Origin: Callorhinus ursinus
Lineage: Eukaryota; Chordata; Mammalia; Carnivora; Otariidae
Length of the DNA stretch: 64,000 bases
NCBI RefSeq assembly: GCF_003265705.1
Contig: NW_020312817.1
Coordinates: 32,327,820 to 32,391,819, forward strand
Reading direction: 5' to 3'
In this document: positions 49,733 to 62,844 of the stretch, in pieces
Numbering within the stretch: position 1 is the first letter of the stretch
Layout: the number at the start of each line of letters is the position of its first letter
The notes under the pieces: model-generated
Seen by the model: only the letters and a program-made list of their open reading frames with translations
What the model was told of the DNA's origin: nothing
Databases searched by the model: none
Translations under genes and position numbers: made by a program

Positions 49733-51424
49733 AGAGAGACAGAGAAAGAGGAGAAAGGAAAGAATAGAGCAAGAAAATATAAAGAAAATCATATATAGTA
49801 GCTGCAAGAATATTTAGTAGTATGCCTAAACCAACTGTTGAACAATTAAGTAATATAGAAAACAACATTATATGAATCCTGATAGCATTCTGGGCACCCA
49901 TCTTAACTAAGCCTAGTTTGAATTATATTTATTTAGAAATTAACTACCAACATTTGTTCCAAATGTTCAAACTTCTGACAAAGGAACATTTATATTAGGA
50001 ATACAAAGATATTTTAAAAATGCACTTTAAAAAAAGGTGGATGTATGCTTCTTTCATAAAATGCTCAACTAATTTCTTCTTGCTTTTAATGACCAGCAGC
50101 ACACAGAAAGCAGTTTTCAAATTATGAGCACAGAACTAAGGGCGTCCCCAGAGGTATGCAAAACACTACCAGGTAAAGAGAAGGAGGCGGCACAATTCTA
50201 TACGCTGCCTCTGCAAGAAGAAAAAAATTATGACTTTCTTTGTGATCTGTTAATATGCTGAGTTTTCATTTAAGGTCTTGTTTTCTTAAGTACTATTTCT
50301 ATTTTCAAAAATGGGAGAGGGGTTTAATATTGAGAGGGGAAAAGGACGATTTTGAAGTCTAAAAGATTAGGCTATATAGATTCTGAGGAGTGAGGCTGGT
50401 GGGATGAAGGAAGAGATTTTCATTTTTATTTTATATGTATCTGTATTATTTATTTGAATACTAAATCCTTATTAATATTAAAAAAAAGTATTCCTCTAAA
50501 TGAGTCACAAGGAAGGTCTCAATCTTTTAAGTTCTTTTTTTAATTTTTAAGACAGCTACAAAACCATTATGAAGATGTCCAGTTACCAACATAATGCCTA
50601 TTAAATGTTGGCCATTTGAAATTTTTATTTTTTAATACAGAAATAAACTTGTAGTTTTGCTGTAACCAAAGTATACAGACTAAAATAGCTTAGGACTCTG
50701 TATCACTAAAAAGCATTATGTACTAATATTCTTGGAAGGAAACCACAGAAGGAATGTTTTGGTTTTTCCTTGATATTTTTGTTCCACGGTGGGGACTATA
50801 ATGGTAGAACAATTAAATAAATTCTGTAAGAAGTTGGATACTTCGGTACTTTCATCATTCTAAAAAAAAAAGAATTCATTTCATATACTAAAACTATTAA
50901 TAAGATATCAGTAAGAGTATTAAGTTATGTATTTTGCCAACTTCAAAGTTGTTCAACCTAAATACTGTAAGAGAACTCTCAAGAGAAGACAAAAATCAAA
51001 AAAAGGAGCAAAACTAGAATTGGCTTATTATATAGGTCTGAAAAGATTTCTGGTTCTTACACTTTTCCCACCTTGCAAAGCTTTAAGCTACCCAGGTAAA
51101 ATGCTAATTTAACACAGATAACTTAAAATATAGTCACATAATGAGATTCCACTACACTCAAGTCCTAGTAGTTTTACAGTACAAATATGGCCTGAGATAC
51201 TTGATTCTAAATTTCGAATATGGTCAATGAAATGAAAAAAATGACTTTTATAATAGAATTTGAACCACCCTGGCTTAGAATGGGGGAGTGAGGAAGGGTA
51301 ATAGATAATATTAATATATAATTTAAATATAATTTTTTTCCTTCACTGGAGACTTTTTCAAGGGTTTTCACAGCTGTAGCTGCTATTAATTAAGTAACAG
51401 TGACATCTAAAAAGTAGCAGTTTC
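49733..51424. other. repeat-poor intron 1 DNA
   Basis: About 1.7 kb with no element recognised. Confidence 0.5.
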
Positions 51425-51614
51425 GAGGCACCTGGGTGGCTCAGATGGTTGAGTGTCTGCCTTTGGCTCAGGTCATGATCCCAGCATCCTGGGATCGAGC
51501 CCCACATCAGGCTCCTGGCTCAGTGGGGAGTTTGCTTCTCCCTCTCCCTCTGCCTCTCCCCCTGCTCATGCTCTCTTTTTGTCTCAAATAAATAAATAAA
51601 ATCCTTAAAAAAAT
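51425..51614 (+). mobile_element. CAN-SINE
   Basis: Duplication aaaagtagcagtttc before and after. Confidence 0.95.
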
Positions 51615-53574
51615 TAAAAGTAGCAGTTTCATTATGAAATAATTTTACTAAAACTTTCTAGGTTACTTTTATTTCAAGACCAACACAGTACAACTTCAGT
51701 TGGGAAAAAATTATTTTTCACCAAAAAAAAAAATTATAAGCAAATACAAGGTAGAATTTCTAAATAGAATGGCGTGAATGCAGCCAGAGAAAACAACACC
51801 TTACCTACATTAAAAAATTAAAAAAAAAATTAAAATGACAACAGATTTCTCATCAAAAACCATGGAGGTCAGAAGGATGTAGCATAATATTTTTTAGGTG
51901 CAAACCAAAAAGAGTTATCAATCCAGAATACTATACCCAGTAAAAATACATTCTGGAATACAGAGGAAATTAAGACAATTGACGCAAAATTAAGAAAATA
52001 TGTTGCTGGCAGACCTACCCTAAAAGAATGGCTAAAGGAAGTTGTCTAAAAAGAAAGAAAACAAGAAAAGGAACCTCAGAATATCAGGAAAAAAGGAAGA
52101 ACATGAGAAAATAATATGGATAAATACAACAGGATTTCTTTCTCCTCCGACCTTTATAATTATGTTTGATGGTTAAAGCAAAATTATAATGCTGTCTCCT
52201 GTGGTTCTGAATGTATGTTGAAGAAATATTAAGACAACCATAAACAGAAGCGAGTAAAGGAAGTTTTCTCTATACTTCAATCAAACTGATAAAATGACAT
52301 CAATACACTGCAGTAAGTATGTATATATAATTTCATACCTAGAACATCCACTTAAAAAGCATACAAAGAGATACTCAAAAACACTACAAATAAATCAAAA
52401 TTGAATTCTAACAAATGTTCAAGCAACCCGCAGTAAGGCAGGAAAAAGAAAACAGAAGAAAAAGTAGAACAAAGAGAAAACAGTAACTAAAATGACAGGC
52501 TTAAGCCATAACACAGCAATAATTACACTGCAGAAAAATGGTCTAAACATACCAATTAAAAGCAGATGTTGCAGAGTGTATTAAAAGACATGACCCAACT
52601 ATGTGCTATCTACACGATACTCACTTCAAATATAATGATATAAGTGGGATGCCATAAAAATATTTATCACACAAACATTAATCAAAGGAAAGCAGGAGTA
52701 GCAATATTAATATCAGATAAAGTAACTTCAAATCAAGGAAATTTATCAAAGACACAGAGGGACATTACATAACCATAAAAAAGTCAATCCATCAAGAAGC
52801 TACAGCAATCCTGAAAGTGGATCCACCAAGCAGAACTCCAAAATATGTGAAGCAAAAACTGAAAGAATATAGAAATAAATCCAAAATTATAGTTGGACAA
52901 CCCAACACCCCTCTCTGAACAATTAATAAAACAACTAGACAGAAAATCACCAAGAATTTGAAAAAACACAACACCCTCAACCAGCAAGAACTGACATTTA
53001 TAAATCATTCCATACAACAGTGGAATACACATTCTTTTCAAGTGTGTAACATAAAAAAAAAAATAGAACATATCTAGGACTGCAAAACAAACCTTAGCAA
53101 ATTTAAAAGAACTGAAATCATACAGAATATATTTTGACTACAGTAAAATCAAACTAGAAATTAATAATAGAAAGATAACAGAAAAATCTCCAAACACTTG
53201 GAAACTAAAAAACACTTTTATTTAAATAAACTATGAGGCAAAGGGGCAAAGAGCAAGTCTCAAGGGAATTTATACACATACACACATACACACTCACATA
53301 CCAAACATATACATACATGTATATATGAAAGAAAATAAAAACACAATATATTAAAATTTGTGGGGCATAGGTAAAACAATTTTGGGAAGGAAATTTGTAG
53401 CACATTAGAAAAGAGGGAAAGCCTCAAATCAATCATCTAAGTTCTTACCTCAAGAACCCCAGAAAAGAAGAGCACACTAAAAGCAAACCAATAGGAAGGA
53501 AAGAAATAATAAAGAACAGAAACCAATGAAATTGAAAACAGGAAAAAAATAGAGAAAAATTAATGAAACTGTTC

Positions 53575-53769
53575 CTTTTTTTATGATTTATTTCAAAAAG
53601 ACAGCACGAGCGAGCATGTGTTGGGGGAGGGGCAAAGGGAGAGACAGTTGTAAGCAGACTCCATGCTGAGCACAGAGCCCCATGTGGGACTCAATCTCAT
53701 GACCCTGAGATTATGACCTGAGCCAACACCAAGAGTCACGTTTAACCAAATGTGCCACACAGGCAGCCT
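53575..53769 (-). mobile_element. CAN-SINE, old, inside L1
   Basis: Reverse copy, strongly diverged head ('tgccacacaggcagcc'). Interrupts L1 text. Confidence 0.85.
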
Positions 53770-55054
53770 GAGAAATAAAAGATGACACACATCTAGCAAG
53801 ACTAATAAAGGAAAAAGACAAGACACAAATTACCAGTATTAGGCCTAAATCAGAAATGAAGAATGGATAACACTACAGACTATGCAACTACAAAATGATA
53901 ATAATAATGATGAACAACTCTTCAGACTAAGTTGACAATTCAGAAGAAATGGACCAATTTCTCAAAAAACAAACCTACCATAACTTACGCATTATGAAAT
54001 AATCTGAATAGCCCTATACCTACTAAATAAGTTGAATCTGTAATTTCAAAACACTCTTTAAAAGAACTCTTCAGCCTAAATGGTTTCAATGAAATTCATA
54101 GCAAACTTTAAAAAAAAATAACACCAATTGGTGTTAATCTCATCTAGAAAATAGAACTGAAACACTTTCAAATTCTATTAAGCTAGTATTACCCCAATAC
54201 CAAAACCAGACAAAAACAGTACAAAAAGGAAAACTATAGACCAATATCCTTCATAATTATAGAACCTTAACAAAATATTAGCAAATGGAATTCAGCAATA
54301 CACACAAAATAACTATTACACACCATGACTAAGCAGAGTTTATTACAGGGACACAGGTCTGGATCAATATTCTAAAACTAATCAACATAATCCACCACAT
54401 TAAAAAGCTAAAGAAAAAAATCCACATGATCACATTAACTGAGATAGAAAAAGCATTTGACAAATCTCAAAACCCATTTGTAGGGGGAAATAAAACCACA
54501 CCTCTCAGAAAAACAGGAATAAAAGGGAACTACCTCTACTTTGATAAAGAGAATCTATAATAAACCTACAGTTAATATATGCCTGACAGTGAAAGACTGA
54601 ATGGATTCCCCCCTCAAACTGCAGGGGGGGGGAATGGAGAGACAAGAATATCCACTCTCAACATACTGAACATGGTGCTGGAAGTTCTTGCCAGTGCAAT
54701 AAGACAAGAAAAGGAAACAAAAGACAAACAAATTTGAAAGGAAAAAATAAAACTGTCCTTATTTGCCAATGACATAATTATCTAAGTAGAAAATTCCAAA
54801 GAATCTACAAAAATACATGCAAAATATAAAAATAAAAAACTTTCAGAAAAAAATATAGGACAAAATTTTCAGGATCCATTAATAGGCAAAGAGTTCTTAG
54901 ACACCCATCCATAAAAGACTGATAAATTGCACTTCATCAAAATATAAAACTTTTGTTCTGAGAAAGACACTGTTAAGTGGATAAGAAGACAAGCTAAGGA
55001 GTGGGACAAAACATTTATAAGCCACATACTCAACAAAAAATTAGTATTTAGAAT

Positions 55055-55080
55055 ATGTGTGTGTGTGTGTGTGTGTGTGT
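55055..55080. repeat. (TG)n microsatellite
   Basis: 26 bp TG run inside L1 C-terminal sequence. Confidence 0.92.
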
Positions 55081-57366
55081 ATAAACTCTCAAAACTCAAC
55101 AGTAAAAGAGCAAACAATTAGAAAATGGGCAAGAGACATTAAGATTTCACATACGGATGATGACATATATACAAGTTTTCACTGAAATGGTGTTTACAAT
55201 ACAAAATGATAGAGAATGACCTCAATGTTTCTCAGACTAGTAAAATAAATTTCAGTATAACTAAACAATAGAATGCAGCCATAGAAGAGAATGAGGCTGG
55301 TCTTAAATGTTATGCTCTCCCAAATATATTTAAAAGGGGCGGGGGGGGAACAAAGATGCAAAAGAGGGTATACCAAAATAAAAAAAGAAAACCAACAAGA
55401 AAAAATACACACACATATATATTTTACACACACACTTGCTTATCATAAAAGAAAATCCCTAATAAGAGAAAAGATGGATGTTACATAATGATAAAAGGGT
55501 CACTCCAACAAGAGGATATAACATTTATAAAGCTTTATGTACACAACAGAGAAGGACATAAATATATAATGCAAATATTAACAGACCTAAAGGAAGAAAC
55601 AGTAATACAATAGTAGGGGATTTTAATACCCTACTTACATCAATGGATAGATCATCCAGACAGAACAGATAGAAGAAAACCTCAGCCTTGAATGACATCT
55701 TAAACCACTGCACTTAACAGATACATACAGAACATTCCATCCAAAAGCAATAGAATATACATTCTTCTCAAGTGTACATGGAACATTTTCCAGGACAGAT
55801 CATACATTAGGTCACACACACAAAAAGTCTTAATAAATCTAAGAGGATTGACATCATATCAAGTATCTTTTCCAACCACAATGATCTGAAATTGGAAATT
55901 ACATGAAGAAAACTGGAAAATTCACAAACATGTAGAGATCAAACACCATGCTATTGAATACCAATGCGTCAAAGAAGAAATCAAAAGAAAATACCTTAAG
56001 AAAATATAACAACAAATTTGTAGGGTGCAGCAAAAGCAGTTTTGAGACAGAAGTTCATAGCAATAAATGCCTACCTCAAGAAAGAAGAAAAGTCTCAAAC
56101 AACCTAACTTTACACCTCAAAGAATTAGAAAAAAAGAAAAAATAAAGCCCAAAGTTAGTAGGAGGAAGAGAATAACAAAGATTAGAACAGAAATAAATGA
56201 AATAGAGACTAAAAAAACAACAGAGAAGATCAATCAAAGACCTGGTTCTTTGAAAAGATAAAATTGACAAGCCTTTAGCTAGACTCACCAAGAAAAAAAG
56301 AGAGGACTCAAAATCAGAAATGAAAGAGATTACAACTGATACTACAGAAATATAAAGGATCATAAGAGATAACTATGAACAATTATGTATCAACAAATTG
56401 GACAACCTAGAAGAAATGGATAATTTCCTAGAAACATACCCACCAGGACTGATCATGATGAAACAGAAAATCTAAACACACTGATTACTAAAGGAGCCTG
56501 AATCAGTAACCAAAAACCTCCCAACAAACCAAAGTCCAGGACTAGACAGCTCCAGTGGTGAATTCTCCCAAACATTCAAAGGAAATTAATACCAATCCTT
56601 CTCAAACTCTTCTAAGAAACAGAAGAGGAGGAAACTCTTCCAAATCCAATTTATGAGGCCAGCCTTACCCTGTTAGCAAAACCAGACAAGGACACCACAA
56701 GTAAAGAAAATTATGGACCAGTATGCCTGGTGAACATAGATGCAAAAATCCTCAACAAAATATTAGCAAACTGAATTCAACAATACATTAAAGGGATCAT
56801 ACTCTGTGATCAAGTGGGATTTATTCCAGGGATGCAAGGATGGTTCAACATCTGCCAATCAGTCACTGTGATATATCACATTAACAAAATAAGGATAAAA
56901 ATCATATGATCACCTCAGTGGAGCAGAAAAGCACTTAACAAAATTCAACTTCCATTTATGATAAATACTCAACAAAGTGGGTATAGAGGGAACATACCTC
57001 AACATAATAAAAGTACCAGTATGACAAGAACAGCTAACATCATGCTCAATGGTGAAAAACTGAAAGCATTTCCTCTAAGATCAGAAACACGACAAGGATG
57101 CTCATGCTCACCACTTTCATTCAGTCTAGTACTGGCAGTCTTAGCCAGAGCAATTAGGCAAGAAAAAAATAGAAAAGGCATGCAAACTGGAAAGGAAGAA
57201 GTAAAAGTGTCACTATCTGCAAATGACCTGATATTTAGAAAGAAACCACTAAAAGCTCCATCAAAAAACTGCTAGAACTGAAACTAACTTAGTAAAGTCG
57301 AAGGACACAAAATCAATACACAAAAAAATGTGTTGCCTTTCTACACACCAATAACAAACTATCAGA

Positions 57367-57565
57367 GGGGCGCCTGGGTGGCTCAGTCGTTAAGCGTCTG
57401 CCTTCGGCTCAGGTCATGATCCCAGGGTCCTGAGATCGAGCCCCGCATTGGGCTCCCTGCTCGGCAGGAAGCCTGCTTCTCCCTCTCCCACTCCCCCTGC
57501 TTGTGTTCCCTCTCTGTGTCGCTGTCAAATAAATAATAAAATCTTTCAAAAAAATTTTTTTAAAA
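57367..57565 (+). mobile_element. CAN-SINE, left partner of an inversion
   Basis: Young head. Preceded by aactatcaga (57357-57366), but the matching duplicate is not after its own tail: it lies inverted at 57597-57606, before the next SINE. Confidence 0.95.
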
Positions 57566-57605
57566 AGCCATTGGAATTTTGATATATATTTTTCTTTCTG
57601 ATAGT
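57566..57605 (-). other. inverted L1 segment between two SINEs
   Basis: Reads gccattggaattttgata and tctttctgatag, the reverse complement of L1 text whose neighbours on both sides are in plus orientation. Confidence 0.88.
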
Positions 57606-57803
57606 TTTTTTTTTTAAGATTTTATTTATTTATTTGACAGAGAGAGACACAGCGAGAGAGGGAACACAAGCAGGGGGAGTGGGAGAGGGAGAAGCAGGCT
57701 TCCCACCGAGCAGGGAGCCCGATGTGGGGCTCGATCCCAGGACCCTGGGATCATGAACTGAGCCGAAGGCAGACGCTTAACGACTGAGCCACCTAGGCAC
57801 ACC
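57606..57803 (-). mobile_element. CAN-SINE, right partner of an inversion
   Basis: Reverse young copy. Its target sequence caatggcaattttt follows it at 57806, while the partner copy is found inverted (aaaaagccattg) at 57562-57572, next to the tail of the first SINE. Confidence 0.95.
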
Positions 57804-57818
57804 TTCAATGGCAATTTT

Positions 57819-58008
57819 TGAGACATTATTTTATTTGAGAGAGAGAGAGTGAGCACGAGTGGGGGGAGGGGCCGAGGGAGAGACCCTCAAGAAGACTCCT
57901 CGCTCAGTGAAAAACCCAATGGGGGGCCCAATCCCATGACCCTGAGATCATGACCTGAGCCAAAACCAAGAGTCAGACGCCTAACCAAATGAGCCACCCA
58001 GGTGCCCC
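57819..58008 (-). mobile_element. CAN-SINE, older, same insertion site
   Basis: Reverse copy between caatggcaattttt (57806-57819) and caatggcattttt (58011-58023). Different subfamily ('gccaaaaccaagagtcagacgcctaacc'). Confidence 0.93.
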
Positions 58009-58894
58009 ACCAATGGCATTTTTCAAAGAAATACAATAAATAATCCTAAAATTTGTATGGAACCACAAAAAAACCCTGATGAGGCAAAGCAATCTTGAGA
58101 AAGAAGAACAAAACTGTACCTATCATGTGCCCTGATTTCAAACTATTACAAAGCTATAGTACTTATTAAAACAGTATGGCACTGGCATAAAAATGCACAC
58201 ATAGATCAATGGAATAGACTACAGAGCCCAAAGTAAACCCACGCATATTTGGTCAATTAATTTACAACAAAGGAGCCAAGAATATACAATGGGGAAAGGA
58301 CCAGTCTTTACAATACCTACTGTTGGGAAAACTGGACAGTCACATGCAAAAGAATGTAACTTGACTACTACCTTGTACCACACACAAAAATTAACTAGAA
58401 ATGGATTAAAGACTTGGACATAAGACCTGAAACCATAAAACTCCTAGAAGAAAACATAGTTGGTAAGCTCCTTAATATAGGTCTTGGCAATGTTTTCTGA
58501 ATCTGACACCAAAGGCAAAAATAAATAAGTGCGACTATATCATACTTTATTTTTTGATTAAGAATTATATCATACTTTAAAAGCTTCTGCATAGCAAAAT
58601 AAAAAAGCAACCATCTAAATGGAAAAAAATATTTGCAAATCATATATCTGATAAGGAATGAATATCCAAAATATATAAAGAATCCATACAACTCAATAGC
58701 CTCTCCCCGCCAAAAAAGACTATTAAAAATGGGGAGAAGATCTAAATAGACACTTTTCCAAAGAAGACATACAGACAGCCAATGGGTGCATGAAAAGGTA
58801 CTGAGCAACATTCTTCATCAGGAAAATACAAATCAAAACCAAAATGAGATATCATTTCACACCTGTCAGAATGGCTACTATTAAAAAGACAAGA

Positions 58895-59023
58895 GAGGAG
58901 CCTGGCTTGTTCAGTTTGTAGAGCATGTTACTCTTGATCTCAGGGTTGTAAGTTCAAGCCCCATGTTGGGTTCAGAGATTACTTAGAATCTTTAAAGATA
59001 AAAAATTTAAAAATTAAAAAAAT
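58895..59023 (+). mobile_element. CAN-SINE, tRNA-Lys-like short subfamily, in L1
   Basis: 'cctggcttgttcagtttgtagagcatg', 'gggttgtaagttcaagcccc'. Duplication aaaagacaaga before and after. Confidence 0.9.
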
Positions 59024-59440
59024 TAAAAGACAAGAAATAACAAATGTTGGCAAGGATGTAAAGAAAAGGGAACTCTTGTGCACAGTTGGTAGGAATGTAC
59101 ATTGGTGGAGCCACTATGGAAAACAGTATGGAGGTTCCCCAAAAAATAAAAAATAGAATTACTATATGATAGCAAATTCCACTTCTGGGTATTTATCCAA
59201 AGAAAAGAAAACAAAAACACTAACTCTAAAAGTTATACGCACTACCATGTTCACTGCAGCTTTATTTATATTAGCCAGGATATGGAAACAAACTAAGTGT
59301 CCACTGATGGATGAATGGATAAAGAAATTGTGATATATATATAATGGAATACTATTTAGCCATAAAAAAAGAATGAAACCTTGCCATCTGCTACAACGTG
59401 GTTGGGCCTCAGAGGCATTATGCTAAATGAAAATGGACAC

Positions 59441-60745
59441 CTAACTCATACCACATACAATATTTAACACAAAACAGATCAATGGCCTGAATATAAGTGC
59501 TAAAATCATAAATTCCCTAGAATAAAACTTAGGGGTAAATCTTCATGATGCTGGATTTGGCAAAAGATTCTTAGATATGCATTAAAAGCATGAACAGTGA
59601 AAGAAAAAATAAACTGAACTTCGTCAAAATTAACTTTTGTGCAAAGACATTATCAAGAAACTGAATAAAACATTTGGTTGGGTTTGAATGGGTCTAATAA
59701 CAAGAACATATAGGGGCACCAAGGTGGCTCTCTAGGTTAAGTGTCTGACTGTTGGTCTCAGCTCAGGTCTTGATCTCAGGGTTTTGAGTCCAAGCTCAGC
59801 ATGGCGCCTACTTTAAAAAAGGGGGGGGGGCATATAATGATTTACTAAAACTTAACAAAAATACAAACAACCTAATTTTAAAAATGGGCAATGGACGTGA
59901 ATAGACATTTTCTATAAAGAAGATATAAAACTAGCCAATAAGCACATGAGAAAATGCTCAATATCATTAATCATTAGGAAAATACAAACCAAAAGCACAA
60001 TGAGATATCAGGTCACACCAACCAAGATAGCAATTTTTAAAAGAAAACCAAAAACAAAAAATAAGTATAGGTGAGGATGTAGAGAAATTTAGAACCTTTG
60101 CACATTACTGGTGGGAATGTAAAATGGCTGCTGTGGAAATGAGTATGGCAGTTCCTCCTAAAGATAAACAGAGCACTGCCAAATGACCCAGCAATTCCAC
60201 TTCTAGATATATACCCAAAAGAACTGAGAACAGGACTCAGATATCTGTATACCAACGTTCATTTGTACCACTGTTCACAATAGTGAAAAGGTAGAAACAA
60301 CCCAAGTGTCCATCAACAGATGAATGGATAAACCAAATGTGGCATAAACATATGATGGAATATTATTCAACCCTAAGAAGGAATGAAATTCTGATACATG
60401 CTACAATATGAATGAACCTCGAAAACATTATACTGTGAAATAAGTCAGACACAAAAGGACAAATATTGTATGATTCCACTTACATGAAATATCTAGAATA
60501 GGCAAATTCACAGAGGCAGAAAGTAGATTAGAGGTTACAGGGGCTGAGGGAGAGGGAAGTGGAGAGTTATTGCTTAATTTGTACAGAGTTTCTGTTTGGG
60601 GTGATGAAAAAGTTTTGGAAATAGATATTGGTGACAGTTGCACAACACTGTGAATGTAGTTACTGGCACTGAATTATACACTTAAAAACAGTTAAAATGG
60701 CTAATTTTATGTTATACATATTTAAAATTAAGAGAAAGAGTTATT
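59441..60745 (+). mobile_element. old L1 3' part
   Basis: Begins again upstream in ORF2 ('aaaacagatcaatggcctgaa', 'aaaattaacttttgtgcaaag') just after the previous L1 has reached its C-terminus, so it is a separate copy. It ends with 'cactgaattatacacttaaaaac' and 'ggctaattttatgttatac'. Confidence 0.82.
59713..59830 (+). mobile_element. CAN-SINE fragment with G-rich end
   Basis: Diverged head 'ggggcaccaaggtggctc'. The CT body is missing. Ends in AAAAAAGGGGGGGGGG. Inserted in the L1. Confidence 0.85.
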
Positions 60746-61327
60746 AAATGTATGTACAAAAATCAGAATCCTACCAAAGTCCTTAACCAAAACAGGTGTG
60801 AATGTAATTATCAATAAGTGCATTCCATTACAAATTATTTGGCCATACACTGAAATCAATTTACTTGCAAATGATTTATTAGATTATAAGTAAAATGGAA
60901 AATGAGTCTTGTCTATATAAAAAGGGAAAAGTTTTTTGGGGCATTATAAAAGAATAACGAGAATTATTAGCCTGTTACAAAAAGTCTCTGTTAATGAAAA
61001 ACTCAACTTTTCTTTTTATCTTAAGACCTATATTTATTTTGAACCTCGAACAGTCAAACTCCTTTCCACATACTAAGTACAATCTCATTTGCAACTGGGA
61101 TGCTTTAACATATAGGGGCAGATTACAGACTTTGTTTTATCACCAGATACAAGTTTCATAGAAACAATTGTTTTATTTTGAATTGCATATCCATAATGCT
61201 TGCCAGACAGTAAGTGCTCAACAAATTTAATGAATAAAACCAAATCAGTCACAATCAGGAGCAAAGCAACATTAAAGAAACTTTTTCAAAATCATCTTCC
61301 TGTTATACTTTTAAAATATCTATTTTA
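60746..61327. other. unassigned DNA with L2 end
   Basis: 61190-61240 ('gcttgccagacagtaagtgc', 'tcaacaaatttaatgaataaa') is an L2 3' end in plus orientation. The rest is unassigned. Confidence 0.55.
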
Positions 61328-61529
61328 TTTTATTTTTTTAGATTTTATTTATTTCTTTGAGAGAGAGAATGAGAGAAAGAGAGAGAGAGCATAAGAGGAG
61401 GGAGTGGGAGAGGGAGAAGCAGACTCCCTACTGAGCAGGGAGCCCAATGTGGGATTCGATCCCGGGACTTGAGGATCATGACCTGAGCCAAAGGCAGTCG
61501 CTCAAGCAACTGAGCCACCCAGGCGCCCC
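61328..61529 (-). mobile_element. CAN-SINE, young
   Basis: Perfect 16-bp duplication taaaatatctatttta on both sides. Confidence 0.97.
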
Positions 61530-61558
61530 TAAAATATCTATTTTAAAAGTAATGCCTA

Positions 61559-61748
61559 GGCGCCTGGGTGGCTCAGTCGGTTAAGCGACTGCCTTCGGCT
61601 CAGGTCATGATCCCAGGGTCCTGGGATCGAGCCCCACATCGGGCTCCCTGCTCCGCGGAAAGCCTGCTTCTCCCTCTCCAACTCCCCCTGCTTGTGTTCC
61701 CTCTCTCGCCGTGTTTCTCTGTCAAATAAATAAATACAATCTTTCAAA
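61559..61748 (+). mobile_element. CAN-SINE, young
   Basis: Starts 29 bp after the previous SINE, in opposite orientation. Flanks aaaagtaatgccta / aaaataatacctaa. Confidence 0.95.
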
Positions 61749-62844
61749 AAATAATACCTAAGTAATTCAGAGTCCATAAAACCAAAACTTTAAATTACTT
61801 TTCTCCTATGTATATTCCTATCCCCAAGGGGAAGTTACCAGAATTTGACTTTATGAGGAATTTCTTGTAGTGATTTGTGTTTGTCTGCCTGTGAGGCAGC
61901 CCAAGCCTAGAAAGGAAAATCAAACAAGCAGCCCTCTTCATGGCTGGATGGCTGGACTACTCAAGGTAGTGCCAAAGTGCTCCTGGTTCACTAGTTCATA
62001 TAGTAGTAATATGGGTAACATCTGCATTGTTTTCTTTTGCCTTTACTGCTTTGTTTGTGGAGTTTTGTACATTAAAGGTTTAATTATGAAATAAACTTGA
62101 ATGTGAAATGCAAACTTTACTTGACAGCTACTAAAACAAACTATGCACTATTAATATCAATGAAAATTAAGTTTTGACTTTTAGAACTTATCCTAAGACA
62201 CCTTTTTTTTAGAGCATAAGGGGCTTAGGGAGAACAAAGGACCCTTTAAGTGGGGGGGGGGGGGAGACTGTAATTGAATTACCCTGAATCAGGCAGCATA
62301 CAGCCACAGAGGTGACCCTGGCAGGCTATGAGAACGAGCCTCCCAGATCTCTGACTACAGGGAAGGTAACCAACGGAGGGCTCCAGCTGCTGCACTCTGA
62401 AGTCCGTCACAGTGCTCCTGCATAGGCTCCTGCAGGAGTCCTGCACAGGCTACACTTCCCAGCGGCTGCTCGCCATCAAGGACTGAGCATGGCAGGCACA
62501 CTAAGGGAGGCCTATTCCCGGGAGGTGAGGAATTCCTGCGACAGGCAACTTTCACTGAAGAACTTCCTGAAGCCTTGGTGGACTTTCCTTAGAACTGCAC
62601 TGCAGAGTAAGACACTTTCACCCCAAGTTCCTTCCTCCCTTACCTCTCTCCTTCACTTGGGAGTCAGACTTGCATCACAGCCTAAAGACTTTCCCTGACT
62701 CCTTCCCCATTTTCTCTCACAAGCACTTCTAACAAATTTCTTTTACACCCAATCCCATCTTGGCATCTGCTTCTCCCTTGCATTACACACATTAGATCTC
62801 AACTAACACCCAACTAACTTGAGGGGACAGACTCAGAACCACAC
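61749..62844. other. unassigned intron 1 DNA
   Basis: Holds G14 (62252-62265) and a moderately GC-rich block at 62290-62600 with few CpG. 62630-62770 is CT-rich and could be an old LTR end ('cacccaatcccatcttggcatctgcttc'). Confidence 0.45.

Larger units (their letters stand above)
51820..55310 (+). mobile_element. old L1, ORF1 end through ORF2, decayed
   Basis: 'ccatggaggtcagaaggatg', 'ccagaatactatacccagtaa' and 'ggcagacctaccctaaaagaatg' mark the ORF1 end. 'atgtgctatctacacgatactc' and 'gaaagcaggagtagcaatat' mark the ORF2 endonuclease region. 54100-54800 covers RT and 54900-55150 the C-terminal part. Many stops and deletions. Confidence 0.82.
55440..59440 (+). mobile_element. L1 ORF2 copy, decayed, with SINE-mediated rearrangement
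   Basis: Starts in the endonuclease part ('gatggatgttacataatgat'). The RT fragment at 56958-57275 reads LNGEKLKAFPLRS, then RQGC, with SAND in place of FADD. It resumes after the SINE cluster at about 58010 and runs to 'gaatgaaaccttgccatctgc' at about 59390. About 230 bp between the 'actatcagaaag' and 'tcaaaattccaatggc' landmarks are missing, judged against the L1 at 28171. Confidence 0.85.

Noticed and set aside
58395..58811. Open frame of 138 codons on the minus strand
   Set aside because: It is the antisense of an L1 ORF2 C-terminal region; L1 antisense strands often stay open by chance because of A-rich coding.
62355..62698. Possible SOS1 exon 1 or CpG promoter
   Set aside because: Neither strand encodes the expected start peptide and CpG density is low; exon 1 must lie outside the window.
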